A stretch of DNA of 64,000 bases from Nitrosomonadales bacterium (GCA_016214695.1 JACRNY010000001.1:868001-932000), one strand, 5' to 3'. Counted from the stretch's first letter, positions 32,860 to 42,203 are shown. Program-made: numbers and translations. The notes: generated by a model not told the origin, from the sequence alone.

Positions 32860-33446
32860 TGCACAGACCGCGTCTCGCCGAGAAAGCCCGCGCATGGCTG
32901 CCCGTCCTGCCGCTGCTGTTGCTGCTTGCGGCGACGTACTGGCTCGACCTGCAGGTGCAGCCGCAGCCGAAGACCGGGGGGCAACAGCGTCACGACGTCG
33001 ACTATGTCATCGACAATTTCTCCGCGATCACCCTGAGTGAGGAAGGCCGGCCGCGCTTCACCCTTTCCGCCGAGAAGCTGTGGCACTACCCGGACGACGA
33101 CACCACGCACCTGCAGATGCCGCTGTTGACCAATCTGTATCCAGACCGCCCGCCCACCCGCACCTCGGCGCAGTCCGGCATGGTCTCGAGCAAAGGCGAC
33201 GAGGTGTTCCTGTTTGACCAGGTGCGCATCCTGCGCCCCGCATTCGGCGATGCGAGCGAGCAGCTTTTCTCGACCAATTACCTGCATGTGATCCCGGACA
33301 GCGACTGGGCCGATACCGACCAGCCGGTCGTGGTGACCGACCAATACAACATCCTCCGTGCCGTCGGCATGGAGCTCGACAACAAGGCACGTACAGTCAA
33401 GCTGCTGTCACGCGTCAGGGCGACCCATGAGCCGATACCCGATTAG
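32859..33446 (+). CDS. lptC: LPS export protein LptC, 195 aa
   Basis: Bitopic inner-membrane protein that passes LPS from LptBFG to LptA. One N-terminal helix (WLPVLPLLLLLAATYWL) and a periplasmic beta-jellyroll: YVIDNFSAITLSEEGRPRFTLSAEKLWHYPDDDTTHL is typical LptC. Normal length. It overlaps lptA by 20 bp in a different frame. Confidence 0.92.
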   Translation: MHRPRLAEKARAWLPVLPLLLLLAATYWLDLQVQPQPKTGGQQRHDVDYVIDNFSAITLSEEGRPRFTLSAEKLWHYPDDDTTHLQMPLLTNLYPDRPPTRTSAQSGMVSSKGDEVFLFDQVRILRPAFGDASEQLFSTNYLHVIPDSDWADTDQPVVVTDQYNILRAVGMELDNKARTVKLLSRVRATHEPIPD

Positions 33447-34017
33447 CGCCGTTCTGCCCGGCCTGCTGTTCATATTGTCGAGCCCGCCGCTGCACGCCGA
33501 GAATGCCGATCGCGACAAGCCGCTCCATCTCGAATCCGACAGCGTTTCCATCGATGATGTGAAACAGGTCAGCGTCTTCGAGGGCGTCGTGGAACTTGTG
33601 CAGGGCACACTCACGATACATGCGGACAAGATCGTCGTGAAACAGAACAAACTGGGGTACAAACACTGCACCGCCACCGGCAAGACGGCCAGCTTCCGCC
33701 AGAAACTCGAAGGCGCGGACGAGTATGTGGAAGGTTACGGCGAACGCATCGAGTATGACACCCGTGCCGAGACCGTGGATTTCTTCGTGCAGGCGCGCGT
33801 CAAGCGCGGGCAGGACGACGTCAGGGGCGACCGCATCACCTACAATACGCGCACCGAGGTCATCCGTGTCAGCGGGAATCCGCGGAACATCACCAGTCCG
33901 ACCAAAGGCCGGGTACGCGCGGTGATCCAGCCCAAGAGCAACGAGACCGACACCACCCCAAAAGATGCGCCTCTCGTCATACAATCGAGCCCGACCCTGA
34001 CCAGCCCCAAGCGTTGA
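33427..34017 (+). CDS. lptA: LPS transport periplasmic protein LptA, 196 aa
   Basis: Periplasmic bridge protein of LPS transport. Cleavable signal (ISAVLPGLLFILSSPPLHA) followed by the OstA jellyroll (DSVSIDDVKQVSVFEGVVELVQGTLTI, ADKIVVKQN, VRGDRITYNTRTEVIRVSG). The C-terminal tail is polar. Start ATG 33427 lies inside lptC; a longer in-frame start at 33358 would remove the clean signal peptide. Confidence 0.93.
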   Translation: MSRYPISAVLPGLLFILSSPPLHAENADRDKPLHLESDSVSIDDVKQVSVFEGVVELVQGTLTIHADKIVVKQNKLGYKHCTATGKTASFRQKLEGADEYVEGYGERIEYDTRAETVDFFVQARVKRGQDDVRGDRITYNTRTEVIRVSGNPRNITSPTKGRVRAVIQPKSNETDTTPKDAPLVIQSSPTLTSPKR

Positions 34018-34029
34018 ACCAATACCATC

Positions 34030-34752
<723 letters not shown>

Positions 34753-34785
34753 GAACGCGCCGCCCTCCCACACCAAAACCCGGCA

Positions 34786-36216
34786 ATGAAACACTCTCTC
34801 CAACTCAGGCAATCCCAGCAACTGACGCTGACCCCGCAGTTGCAGCAAGCTATCAAGCTGCTGCAACTGTCGACGCTCGAGATCAATCAGGAGACCGCAC
34901 GCCTGCTGGACGAGAACCCTTTCCTCGAGCGCGAGGACGAGAACACCAACCAGACCTACAGCGGCAACAGCAGCACCGACACCCCGGCTCCGGCCAGCAG
35001 CAGCGAAAACAACGCGCCGGCAGAATCCGAAACGCGCAACGACAGCAGCGACTGGCAGGAGCCGACTTTCGCCTCCTCCGCCTCCGGCAACCCGGACGAT
35101 GAGGACGACGGTTATGCCGAAGTCGCCGCCGAGAAGCCCAGCATGCGCGAGCACCTGCTGTGGGAATTGAACATGAGCCAGATGGACGCGCGCGACAAGA
35201 AGCTGGTCGGCCTGCTCATCGATGCACTGGACGAGAACGCCTATCTGTCGCAGCCGCTGGAGGAGATCTTCGAACTGCTGCCGCCGGAACTGGATGTCTC
35301 GCTGGACGACCTGGAGACCGCGCTGGTGCAGTTGCAGCACCTGGACGCGCCCGGCATCGGCGCGCGCAACCTGAGCGAATGCCTGGCCCTGCAGCTGCGC
35401 GAGATGCCGGAAGACATCCCCGGCCGCGAGCTGGCGCTGGCCATCGTGACCAGCCACCTCGACCTGCTCGCCGCGCGCGACTTCAACAAGCTGAAGAAAG
35501 CCCTGCGCTGCGACGATGCCGCCCTGCGCTGCGCACAGGATCTGATCGTGCACCTGCAGCCGAAACCGGGAACGGCGTTCGAGCATCGCGCCGCCGACTA
35601 TGTGGTGCCGGATGTGCTGGTGGAACGCCACGGCGGCATCTGGCGCGCGCGCCTGAACCCGGAAGCGATGCCGCGCCTGCGCATCAACCAGGTCTATGCC
35701 AACATCCTGCAGCAGCGCGGCGAAAAGAACGCGCAGGAGATGTCCACCCAGCTGCAGGAAGCGCGCTGGTTCATCAAGAATCTGCAGCAGCGCTTCGAGA
35801 CCATCCTGCGCGTGTCGCAGGCCATCGTCGAACGCCAGCGCCAGTTCTTCGAGCACGGCGACATCGCCATGCGCCCGCTGGTGCTGCGCGAGATCGCCGA
35901 CCAGCTCGAACTGCACGAATCCACCATCTCGCGCGTGACCACGCAGAAGTTCATGCTCACCCCGCGCGGCATCTACGAATTCAAGTATTTCTTCGGCAGC
36001 GGTCTCGCCACCGAAGCGGGCGGCGCCTGTTCTTCCACCGCCATCCGCGCACTCATCAAGCAACTGGTCAGCGAGGAGGATGCCAAGCATCCGCTCACCG
36101 ACAGTCGCATGTCCGAAATCCTGGCACAGCAGGGCATATTGGTCGCCCGCCGTACCGTGGCAAAATACCGCGAGGGAATGAACATCCTTCCGGTGAATCT
36201 TCGTAAATCACTCTAA
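34786..36216 (+). CDS. rpoN: RNA polymerase sigma-54 factor, 476 aa
   Basis: Sigma factor for -24/-12 promoters. Region I starts MKHSLQLRQSQQLTLTPQLQQAIKLLQLS (Gln-rich activator-contact helix); an acidic low-complexity region II spans about 45-110; region III carries the core-binding and DNA-binding domains, ending with the RpoN box ARRTVAKYRE and a short tail. A likely target promoter exists in this window before the pilin gene (28357-28373). Confidence 0.97.
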   Translation: MKHSLQLRQSQQLTLTPQLQQAIKLLQLSTLEINQETARLLDENPFLEREDENTNQTYSGNSSTDTPAPASSSENNAPAESETRNDSSDWQEPTFASSASGNPDDEDDGYAEVAAEKPSMREHLLWELNMSQMDARDKKLVGLLIDALDENAYLSQPLEEIFELLPPELDVSLDDLETALVQLQHLDAPGIGARNLSECLALQLREMPEDIPGRELALAIVTSHLDLLAARDFNKLKKALRCDDAALRCAQDLIVHLQPKPGTAFEHRAADYVVPDVLVERHGGIWRARLNPEAMPRLRINQVYANILQQRGEKNAQEMSTQLQEARWFIKNLQQRFETILRVSQAIVERQRQFFEHGDIAMRPLVLREIADQLELHESTISRVTTQKFMLTPRGIYEFKYFFGSGLATEAGGACSSTAIRALIKQLVSEEDAKHPLTDSRMSEILAQQGILVARRTVAKYREGMNILPVNLRKSL

Positions 36217-36233
36217 CCATTAAGGAGCAGGCC

Positions 36234-36557
36234 ATGAACCTCAACCTCACAGGACGTCACCTCGAAATCACCCCGGCCATCCGCGAACACGTACTCGGCA
36301 AACTGGACAAGGTCAAACGTCATTTCGACAACGTGATCGACATCAACGTCATCCTGTCTGTGGACAAACTGGTGCAGAAGGCCGAAGCTACCGTGCATGT
36401 CTCCGGCAAGAACATCCATGCCGAGACCACCGACAGCAACCTGTATGTCGCCATCGACGCATTGGTCGACTCGCTGGACCGCCAGGTGCTGAAGCACAAG
36501 GAAAAAGGCACTGCCCGCCGCCATGACGAGACCGGCAAACACAGCGCAGCAGAGTAA
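36234..36557 (+). CDS. hpf: Ribosome hibernation promoting factor (short type), 107 aa
   Basis: Short HPF/YhbH that binds the 30S decoding site and promotes 100S dimers in stationary phase. Sequence MNLNLTGRHLEITPAIREHVLGKLDKVKRHFD is typical, with the VSGKNIHAETTDSNLYVAIDALVDSLDRQ helix. A slightly longer basic/acidic tail is present. AAGGAG ribosome site 11 bp before ATG. Position right after rpoN is the usual one. Confidence 0.95.
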   Translation: MNLNLTGRHLEITPAIREHVLGKLDKVKRHFDNVIDINVILSVDKLVQKAEATVHVSGKNIHAETTDSNLYVAIDALVDSLDRQVLKHKEKGTARRHDETGKHSAAE

Positions 36558-36565
36558 ACGAGTTC

Positions 36566-36592
36566 CGAGGCAGCCGAATGGTTGCCTCGTTT
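36566..36592 (+). terminator. Stem-loop between hpf and ptsN
   Basis: CGAGGCAGCC-GAAT-GGTTGCCTCG is a 10-bp stem (one G-T pair) followed by TTT, 8 bp after the hpf stop. It looks like a weak terminator or attenuator inside the operon. Confidence 0.6.
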
Positions 36593-36608
36593 CACTTGGT
36601 GAACCGAC

Positions 36609-37064
36609 ATGAGCCTGATAAGCAAGATATTGACCCCGGAATGCGTGCTGCTGGATAACGAATCCGCCAGCAAGAAGCGTGTGTTCGAACGCGTCGGGTT
36701 GTTGTTCGAGAACACGCAGCAGATCGCGCGCAGCCAGGTGTTCGACAGCCTGTTCGCGCGCGAGAAGCTCGGTTCCACCGGACTGGGCCAGGGCGTTGCC
36801 ATCCCGCACGGCCGCGTGAAAGGCCTGCGCGATGCGGCCGCGGCCTTCGTCAAGATGCAGAACCCTATCCCATTCGATGCGCCGGACGGTCAGCCGGTGA
36901 ACTTCATCTTCGTGCTGCTGGTGCCCGAGCGCGCGACCGACATGCACCTGCAACTGCTGGGCGAACTGGCGCAGATGTTCAGCGACAAAACGTTCCGCGA
37001 CAAATTGCAGGCGACCGACGATCCCGCCGTCATCCACAGGATGTTCACCGAGTGGCAGGGGTGA
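36609..37064 (+). CDS. ptsN: PTS IIA-like nitrogen regulatory protein PtsN, 151 aa
   Basis: EIIA-Ntr of the nitrogen phosphotransferase system, a regulator of potassium and nitrogen physiology, not sugar uptake. The phosphorylated His lies in GVAIPHGRVKGL; DGQPVNFIFVLLVPE and LGELAQMFSDKTFR are typical. With rpoN, hpf, hprK and rapZ it forms the common betaproteobacterial rpoN cluster. No ptsH or EI is in this window. Confidence 0.95.
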   Translation: MSLISKILTPECVLLDNESASKKRVFERVGLLFENTQQIARSQVFDSLFAREKLGSTGLGQGVAIPHGRVKGLRDAAAAFVKMQNPIPFDAPDGQPVNFIFVLLVPERATDMHLQLLGELAQMFSDKTFRDKLQATDDPAVIHRMFTEWQG

Positions 37065-37182
37065 ACTACTGAGCTGCGGACGGATGCTCTTTCACTGCGA
37101 GCGACAGACATATGATGTGCATTGATAAATGGTGTCGGAGAAGCGCATTCTTTGGTTTGGTACTTTCGTTAAGTACAATAGG

Positions 37183-37279
37183 CTCTCTCCAAGACGCCAA
37201 GATCGCCAAGGGAGAGGCGACTAAATATCCTCAGATTTGAATGCTTGCAGTCTTTGCGTTCTTGGCGTCTTGGCGAGAG
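37183..37279. repeat. Inverted repeat built of CCAAGACG-type units
   Basis: Left arm 37183-37211 and right arm 37244-37279 contain the perfect pair CCAAGACGCCAAGA (37189-37202) / TCTTGGCGTCTTGG (37260-37273). Each arm is itself a run of near-repeats of an about 9-bp unit. It occupies the 275-bp ptsN-hprK gap (37065-37339), in which no gene is seen. Confidence 0.85.
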
Positions 37280-37339
37280 TGTATCTCCTCTCAACCCCCA
37301 GGAACTCTGAGACGAACCTGATTTTATGAGGTATACGAG

Positions 37340-38275
37340 ATGGCCCAGGTCAACATCCAGCAGTTATTCGAAGACAAGCAGGAACGCCTGAGCCTGACCT
37401 GGGTGGGCGGCGCCAAGGGCGCCGACCGCGTGCTGGAGAGCGAGGTGGTCAACGCCTCCAACCGTGGCCTCATCGGCCACATGAACCTGATCCACCCCAA
37501 CTGGGTGCAGGTGCTCAGCAGCATCGAACTCGATCACCTGCATGCGCTCTCCCCCGCCGAACTTGCCGCCGCACTGGCCCAGCTGGAACAGGGCCAGCCG
37601 CTGTGCCTGATCGTGGCGGGCGAGACCGAGATCCCCAAAGGCCTGCTCGACTTCGCCAACCGCACCCACACCCCGCTGTTCCGCTCGCCGCTGGGCAGCG
37701 TGCAGCTGATGTGGATGATCCGCCACTATATCGTCAAGGCGCTGGCCGATTCCACCACCCGCCACGGCGTGTTCCTCGACGTATTGGGTGTCGGCGTGAT
37801 GGTCACCGGCGATAGCGGCGTGGGCAAGAGCGAACTGGCACTGGAACTCATCACGCGCGGCAGCGGCCTGGTGGCCGACGACATCACCGAGCTGTACCGC
37901 ATCTCGCCGGAAACGCTGGAGGGACGCTGCCCCGACCTGCTGCGCGATTTCCTCGAAGTGCGCGGCCTGGGTATGCTCAACATCCGCACCATGTTCGGCG
38001 AGACCGCGGTGCGCCGCAAAAAGAGCCTCAAGCTCATCGTGCACCTGTATCGCCCGCCGTTCGACGACCTGTCCAAGCTGGAGCGCCTGCCCGCTTCCGG
38101 CTCCGAAGAGATCCTCGGCGTCAGGATCAGCAAGGTGGAGATCCCGGTGATGGCCGGCCGCAACCTCGCGGTGCTGGTGGAAGCCGCCGCGCGCAACTTC
38201 GTGCTGCAGCAGCGCGGCATCGACAGCATGCAGGAATTCATCGCGCGCCACGACCAGCACTTGCAGGAGCAATAG
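37340..38275 (+). CDS. hprK: HPr kinase/phosphorylase, 311 aa
   Basis: Bifunctional enzyme that phosphorylates HPr on Ser and removes the phosphate. N-terminal domain about 1-130; P-loop [14 protein letters not shown] about residue 155; the K3-type signature [16 protein letters not shown]; then [19 protein letters not shown]. Length is standard. rapZ follows with a 2-bp gap. Confidence 0.96.
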   Translation: MAQVNIQQLFEDKQERLSLTWVGGAKGADRVLESEVVNASNRGLIGHMNLIHPNWVQVLSSIELDHLHALSPAELAAALAQLEQGQPLCLIVAGETEIPKGLLDFANRTHTPLFRSPLGSVQLMWMIRHYIVKALADSTTRHGVFLDVLGVGVMVTGDSGVGKSELALELITRGSGLVADDITELYRISPETLEGRCPDLLRDFLEVRGLGMLNIRTMFGETAVRRKKSLKLIVHLYRPPFDDLSKLERLPASGSEEILGVRISKVEIPVMAGRNLAVLVEAAARNFVLQQRGIDSMQEFIARHDQHLQEQ

Positions 38276-38277
38276 GC

Positions 38278-39117
38278 GTGCAGCTCTTTTTGATCAGCGG
38301 TCTCTCCGGCTCCGGCAAGAGCGTGGCGCTCAATGTGCTGGAAGACAGCGGTTATTACTGTGTGGACAACCTGCCCGCCGAGATGCTGCACGTGCTGGCC
38401 AACAATCTCGCCCTGGCCGGCGTGAACAGGATCGCGGTCAGCGTCGACGTGCGCAGCGGCAACAACGTCGTGCTGCTGCCGCAGTACATCGACAAGCTCA
38501 GACAGCAGGACATCGACGTGCACGTGCTGTTCCTCGACGCCAAGAACGAGACGCTGGTGAAGCGTTTCTCCGAGACGCGCCGCCTGCATCCGCTGAGCGA
38601 CGGCGTGAGGACCCTGCCGGAATGCGTCGCGCGCGAGCGCGAACTGCTGACCGAGATCGCCAGCATCGGCCACCACATCGACACCAGCGACCTCAATGCC
38701 AACGCGCTGCGCGCCTGGATCAAGCAGTTCATCGCGCTGGACCGTGCCCGCCTGACCCTGCTGTTCGAATCGTTCGGTTTCAAGAACGGCCTGCCGCTGG
38801 ATGCCGACCTGGTGTTCGACGTACGCTGCCTGCCCAACCCGCATTACGATCCCGTGCTGCGCCCGCTCACCGGGCGCGACCGGCCGGTGATCGCTTTCCT
38901 CGAAGGCACGCCGCAAGTGCAGAAGATGTACGACGACATCAAGGGCTTCATCGAGAACTGGCTGCCCAGCTACATCGCCGACAACCGCAGCTACCTCACC
39001 GTCGCCATCGGCTGCACCGGCGGCCAGCACCGCTCGGTATATTTAGCCGAACGCCTCGCACAACATTTCAAACCGCAGCAGCAGGTGCTGTTGCGCCACC
39101 GAGAACTCACAAACTGA
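38278..39117 (+). CDS. rapZ: RNase adapter protein RapZ, 279 aa
   Basis: Nucleotide-binding adapter which in E. coli targets sRNA GlmZ to RNase E and so tunes glucosamine-6-phosphate synthesis. Walker [19 protein letters not shown], then [19 protein letters not shown] and the C-terminal [19 protein letters not shown]. The start is GTG (38278), next to the hprK stop; no ATG is available before the P-loop. Length is normal. Confidence 0.96.
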   Translation: MQLFLISGLSGSGKSVALNVLEDSGYYCVDNLPAEMLHVLANNLALAGVNRIAVSVDVRSGNNVVLLPQYIDKLRQQDIDVHVLFLDAKNETLVKRFSETRRLHPLSDGVRTLPECVARERELLTEIASIGHHIDTSDLNANALRAWIKQFIALDRARLTLLFESFGFKNGLPLDADLVFDVRCLPNPHYDPVLRPLTGRDRPVIAFLEGTPQVQKMYDDIKGFIENWLPSYIADNRSYLTVAIGCTGGQHRSVYLAERLAQHFKPQQQVLLRHRELTN

Positions 39118-39128
39118 AAACCTTATTA

Positions 39129-39208
39129 GCCACAGAGACCACAGAGTTCACAGAGAGGTCTGGCTGCTTCCCGCTGGTTTTCTCTGTGGTCTCTGTGTAC
39201 TCTGTGGC
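39129..39208. repeat. Inverted repeat built of CCACAGAGA-type units
   Basis: Left arm 39129-39157 and right arm 39182-39208 are made of CACAGAG units and pair around a 24-bp centre: GCCACAGAG at the left end matches CTCTGTGGC at the right. It lies between rapZ and the NusG-domain-II gene. Confidence 0.85.
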
Positions 39209-39232
39209 AAATGGGTCTTGGTTTTGAATCTC

Positions 39233-39607
39233 ATGCCATTTCTTTCACACGTCAAGCCCGGCGACTACCTCACCCTGCTGGGCGGGATCGCGTTCACGGT
39301 CTGGATATCGTTCACCGTCTGGTCAGGCGGCGTCGCCGACACCGCGCTCATCCGCAGCGGCGGCAAGGTATTCAAGGAAGTGCCGCTGTCGCGCGACCAG
39401 CAGATCGAAGTGCCCGGCCCGCTCGGCACCAGCATCATCACCATCGAGAAACGCCGTGCGCGCATCAGTAGCGACCCAAGTCCCCGGCAATACTGCGTGC
39501 GCCAGGGCTGGATACAGCAGGCGGGCGAGATCGCCATCTGCCTGCCGAATGAAGTCAGTGTGGAATTGACTGGCGGGGCAAAGAAATATGACAGCCTTAA
39601 CTACTAA
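39233..39607 (+). CDS. NusG domain II-containing membrane-anchored protein, 124 aa
   Basis: Starts MPFLSHVKPGDYLTLLGGIA with one N-terminal membrane helix. The remainder is a NusG-domain-II-like fold found in Gx-transporter neighbourhoods: ALIRSGGKVFKEVPL, GTSIITIEKRRARI, CVRQGWIQQAGEIAICLPNEVSVEL. Two Cys are present. A TTG at 39218 is an alternative start. Paired with the downstream Gx transporter, as often seen near ApbE/thiamine-linked genes; function unproven. Confidence 0.8.
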   Translation: MPFLSHVKPGDYLTLLGGIAFTVWISFTVWSGGVADTALIRSGGKVFKEVPLSRDQQIEVPGPLGTSIITIEKRRARISSDPSPRQYCVRQGWIQQAGEIAICLPNEVSVELTGGAKKYDSLNY

Positions 39608-39612
39608 CAATA

Positions 39613-39691
39613 GTTCTGAGTTCAGAGTGCTGAGTGCTGAGAAAACCTGCGCTCTGCATTTACTCGGCACTCGGCACTCAGCACTCTGCAC
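39613..39691. repeat. Inverted repeat built of AGTGCTG-type units
   Basis: Left arm around CAGAGTGCTGAGTGCTGAG (39623-39641) pairs with the right arm 39662-39691, which carries CTCGGCACTCGGCACTCAGCACTCTG. Each arm is a short tandem repeat with a 7-bp period. It sits between the NusG-II gene and the Gx transporter gene. Confidence 0.85.
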
Positions 39692-39700
39692 TGTTTAGCG

Positions 39701-40234
39701 ATGACCACCATAAGGCTAGAGACATCCGCCGAGGACCACCACATCGCCAAGATGGCGGCGGTGGCGCTCGGCCTTACCGTGCTGGAGAACGCCATCCCCA
39801 CGCCGCTGCCCGGCGTCAAACCTGGGCTGGCCAACATCGTCACGCTGATCGTGCTGGCGCACTACGGCTGGCGTGCAGCGGCCTGGGTCTCCTTGCTGCG
39901 CGTGGTCGCGGGCAGTCTGCTGTTCGGCAACTTCCTCGCACCGGGATTCTTTTTGAGCCTGAGCGGCGCTTTGTGCAGCCTTGCCGTGCTCGCGCTGAGC
40001 ATGCACTTACCTCACCGTTTCTTCGGCGCGGTGACGCACAGCATCCTCGCCGCCTTCGCACACATCGCCGGGCAGATGGCCGTGGTCTACCTGTGGCTGA
40101 TTCCCCATGCCGGCATCGCCTACCTCATCCCCATCTTCGCCACCGCCGCGCTGGTGTTCGGCACGGTGAACGGCTTGATCGCGGCAAGATTCATGGATAA
40201 TGGCGACAACCCCGACCCGGAACCGCAATCATGA
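39701..40234 (+). CDS. Gx transporter family membrane protein, 177 aa
   Basis: Small polytopic membrane protein of the family often mislabelled heptaprenyl diphosphate synthase component I; it resembles ECF S-components. Seen: AALGLTVLENAIPTPLPGVKPGLANIVTLIVL, the family signature, then about four more helices (LRVVAGSLLFGNFLAPGFFL, AHIAGQMAVVYLWL). The substrate is not known; quinone or flavin precursors have been suggested. ATG overlaps nothing upstream; the stop overlaps ubiX (ATGA). Confidence 0.85.
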   Translation: MTTIRLETSAEDHHIAKMAAVALGLTVLENAIPTPLPGVKPGLANIVTLIVLAHYGWRAAAWVSLLRVVAGSLLFGNFLAPGFFLSLSGALCSLAVLALSMHLPHRFFGAVTHSILAAFAHIAGQMAVVYLWLIPHAGIAYLIPIFATAALVFGTVNGLIAARFMDNGDNPDPEPQS

Positions 40235-40830
40235 AGACGATAACGTTAGCGCTTACTGGCGCCTCCGGCCTGCCCTACGGCATGCGCCTGCTCGAATGCC
40301 TGCTGCAAAGCGGACATCGTGTGCATCTGGTGTATTCGCAAGCCGCACAGATCGTCGCCAAACAGGAACTCGACTTCACCCTGCCTTCGCGTCCGCAGGA
40401 TGCCGAGCAAATGCTCGCGGACCGCATCGGCACCTTCAGCGGCGAACTGAAAGTCTTCGCCATCCAGGACTGGTACGCCCCCATGGCCTCCGGCTCCAAC
40501 CCCGGCGACGCGATGGTGGTGTGCCCCTGCACCATGGGTACCTTGGGCAAGATTGCGGGTGGTATCAGCGATGACCTGATCTGCCGCGCGGCGGATGTGA
40601 TGCTGAAGGAGAAACGGACTTTGATATTGGTCCCGAGAGAGATGCCGTTCTCGGCGATCCATCTGGAGAACATGCTGAAGCTGTCGCATGCGGGGGCGGT
40701 AATCATGCCGCCGAATCCGGGGTTCTATCATCATCCGCAGAGTGTGCAGGATATGGTGGATTTTGTGGTTGCTCGGATTTTGGATCATCTGGGGATCGAG
40801 CAGGGGTTGATGAAGAAGTGGGGAGAGTAA
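40231..40830 (+). CDS. ubiX: Flavin prenyltransferase UbiX, 199 aa
   Basis: Makes prenylated FMN, the cofactor of the UbiD decarboxylase in ubiquinone synthesis. Starts MKTITLALTGASGLPYGMRL with the GASG FMN motif, then PCTMGTLGKIAGGISDDL and VPREMPFSAIHLENML, and the C-terminal NPGFYHHPQSVQDMVDFV, all diagnostic. Normal length. Coupled to the Gx transporter gene by a 4-bp overlap. Confidence 0.96.
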   Translation: MKTITLALTGASGLPYGMRLLECLLQSGHRVHLVYSQAAQIVAKQELDFTLPSRPQDAEQMLADRIGTFSGELKVFAIQDWYAPMASGSNPGDAMVVCPCTMGTLGKIAGGISDDLICRAADVMLKEKRTLILVPREMPFSAIHLENMLKLSHAGAVIMPPNPGFYHHPQSVQDMVDFVVARILDHLGIEQGLMKKWGE

Positions 40831-40837
40831 CTCCATA

Positions 40838-41062
40838 CCGTTCGCCCTGAGCCTGTCGAAGGGTCGCCGCGAAGCGGCGTGCTGAATGTGCGGATGGCTT
40901 CAATCAAAAGCAAACCGTCGGGGGTCGCCTTTTCTTTGGTTACTTTCTTTTTGGCGAAGCAAAAGAAAGTAACTTGCTGTCGGGCAACCCCCGACGGTGT
41001 TGGTTTTGAAATCAGCAAACCAGCGGGCTTCGCCCATCCTTCGACAAGCTCAGGACGAACGG
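40838..41062. repeat. Nested palindromic elements between ubiX and mutY
   Basis: Outer arms 40838-40862 and 41038-41062 pair (CCGTTCG...GTCGAAGG with CCTTCGAC...CGAACGG, a few mismatches). Inner arms CCGTCGGGGGT (40915-40925) and ACCCCCGACGG (40987-40997) enclose a further inverted repeat around GGTTACTTTCTTTT / AAAAGAAAGTAAC. Both types resemble palindromes I have often seen between genes in proteobacteria. No credible gene in 40831-41084. Confidence 0.8.
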
Positions 41063-41084
41063 TTTGGCGGTTCGCCACGAACGA

Positions 41085-42203
41085 TCAGAGTTGCTCCAGA
41101 ACCTTCCTCACCGGCGTCGGTATCGCCGCCCCCAACGCCTCCCCCACCTCCAACCAAACACTCCCCGGCTCCCCAGCCCGCAAGGGCTTATGCGCAAGCT
41201 CAACCTTCAACGGCGTGATATGCAATTTGAAATGCGTAAACACATGCGTAAACGATTTCAACTTCTCCCCGCCCCTCGCCTCCATGCCACTGCGCAAGAA
41301 CCAATCTCTCGCCGCAACTTCATCCTCGAACTGCGGCGGGCACCACAGCCCGCCCCAGATGCCACTGCCGGGTCGCTTCTCCAGCAGGATGTCGCTGCCG
41401 TGCATGAGCAACAGGAACACGGCATGCCGTTCCGGCACGGCCTTTTTCGGTCGCGGGGTGGGCAGTTGGGCGGTGCGGTCAGTCTGCACCGCGACGCAAT
41501 CTGCCTGCACGGGGCAGGCAGCGCATCTGGGACGGCTGCGAACGCAGACGGTGGCGCCCATGTCCATCAGGGCCTGGGTGTAGGTGGCGATGGAGTCGTC
41601 CCTTCCCCCTTGCAGGGGGAAGGTTAGGATGGGGGTAGAGTCGCAGGAGCTCAGCAATTTTACCCCCACCCCAGCCCTCCCCCTGCAAGGGGGAGGGAGT
41701 AGTGATTCGGCCTGTTGCCACAGCTGTTCCTCGATCTTCTTCTCGCCCGCCCAGCCTTCAATGCCGCAGTAACGCGCCAGTACGCGCTTGACGTTGCCGT
41801 CGAGTATCGCGCGGTGTTCGTGCCAGGCCAGCGCGCAGATGGCGGCGGCGGTGGAGCGGCCTATGCCGGGGAGTTCGACGATGTCTTCGAACCTGCGCGG
41901 GAATTCGCCGCCGAATCTTTCGGCGACGATGCGCGCCGCCTTGTGCAGGTTGCGCCCTCTGGCGTAGTAGCCGAGGCCGCTCCAGTGCGCGAGCACTTCA
42001 TCTTCAGTTGCGGCGGCAAGTGCGGCGATGTTCGGGAACGCGGCGACGAAGCGCTGATAGTAGGGAATGACCGTGGCGACCTGCGTCTGCTGCAGCATGA
42101 TCTCGGACAACCACACGCGGTAGGCGTCCTGCCCCTGCCAGGGCAGGTCGTGGCGTCCGTGGCTGCGTTGCCAGGCGATGAGACGGAATGCGAACGATGA
42201 CAT
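41085..42203 (-). CDS. mutY: A/G-specific adenine glycosylase MutY with an in-frame repeat-encoded insert, 372 aa
   Basis: Base-excision repair enzyme that removes A opposite 8-oxoG. Catalytic Glu in WLSEIMLQQTQV, helix-hairpin-helix LPGIGRSTAAAICALAW, catalytic Asp in AILDGNVKRVLAR, [4Fe-4S] ligands C220, C227, C230 and C236 and a C-terminal NUDIX-like domain. Between QQAESLL and IATYTQALMDMGATVC, where homologues have about 5-10 residues, there are about 35 extra (PPPCRGRAGVGVKLL...STPILTFPLQGGRDDS), encoded by a pair of inverted hairpin elements. The insert lies in a surface loop before the iron-sulfur domain, so the enzyme may well remain active. Confidence 0.94.
   Translation of the reverse strand: MSSFAFRLIAWQRSHGRHDLPWQGQDAYRVWLSEIMLQQTQVATVIPYYQRFVAAFPNIAALAAATEDEVLAHWSGLGYYARGRNLHKAARIVAERFGGEFPRRFEDIVELPGIGRSTAAAICALAWHEHRAILDGNVKRVLARYCGIEGWAGEKKIEEQLWQQAESLLPPPCRGRAGVGVKLLSSCDSTPILTFPLQGGRDDSIATYTQALMDMGATVCVRSRPRCAACPVQADCVAVQTDRTAQLPTPRPKKAVPERHAVFLLLMHGSDILLEKRPGSGIWGGLWCPPQFEDEVAARDWFLRSGMEARGGEKLKSFTHVFTHFKLHITPLKVELAHKPLRAGEPGSVWLEVGEALGAAIPTPVRKVLEQL
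41598..41697. repeat. Paired hairpin-plus-G-tail elements inside mutY
   Basis: Left unit: hairpin CCTTCCCCC-TTGCA-GGGGGAAGG with tail TTAGGATGGGGGTA (to 41637). Right unit 41661-41697 is the inverse, with hairpin CCCTCCCCC-TGCAA-GGGGGAGGG. Spacer 23 bp. The plan and much of the sequence equal the intergenic pair at 11202-11305. Confidence 0.9.

Noticed and set aside
40879-41583. 234-aa ORF starting in the nested palindromes
   Set aside because: Its first 65 residues translate repeats and the rest is antisense to mutY.
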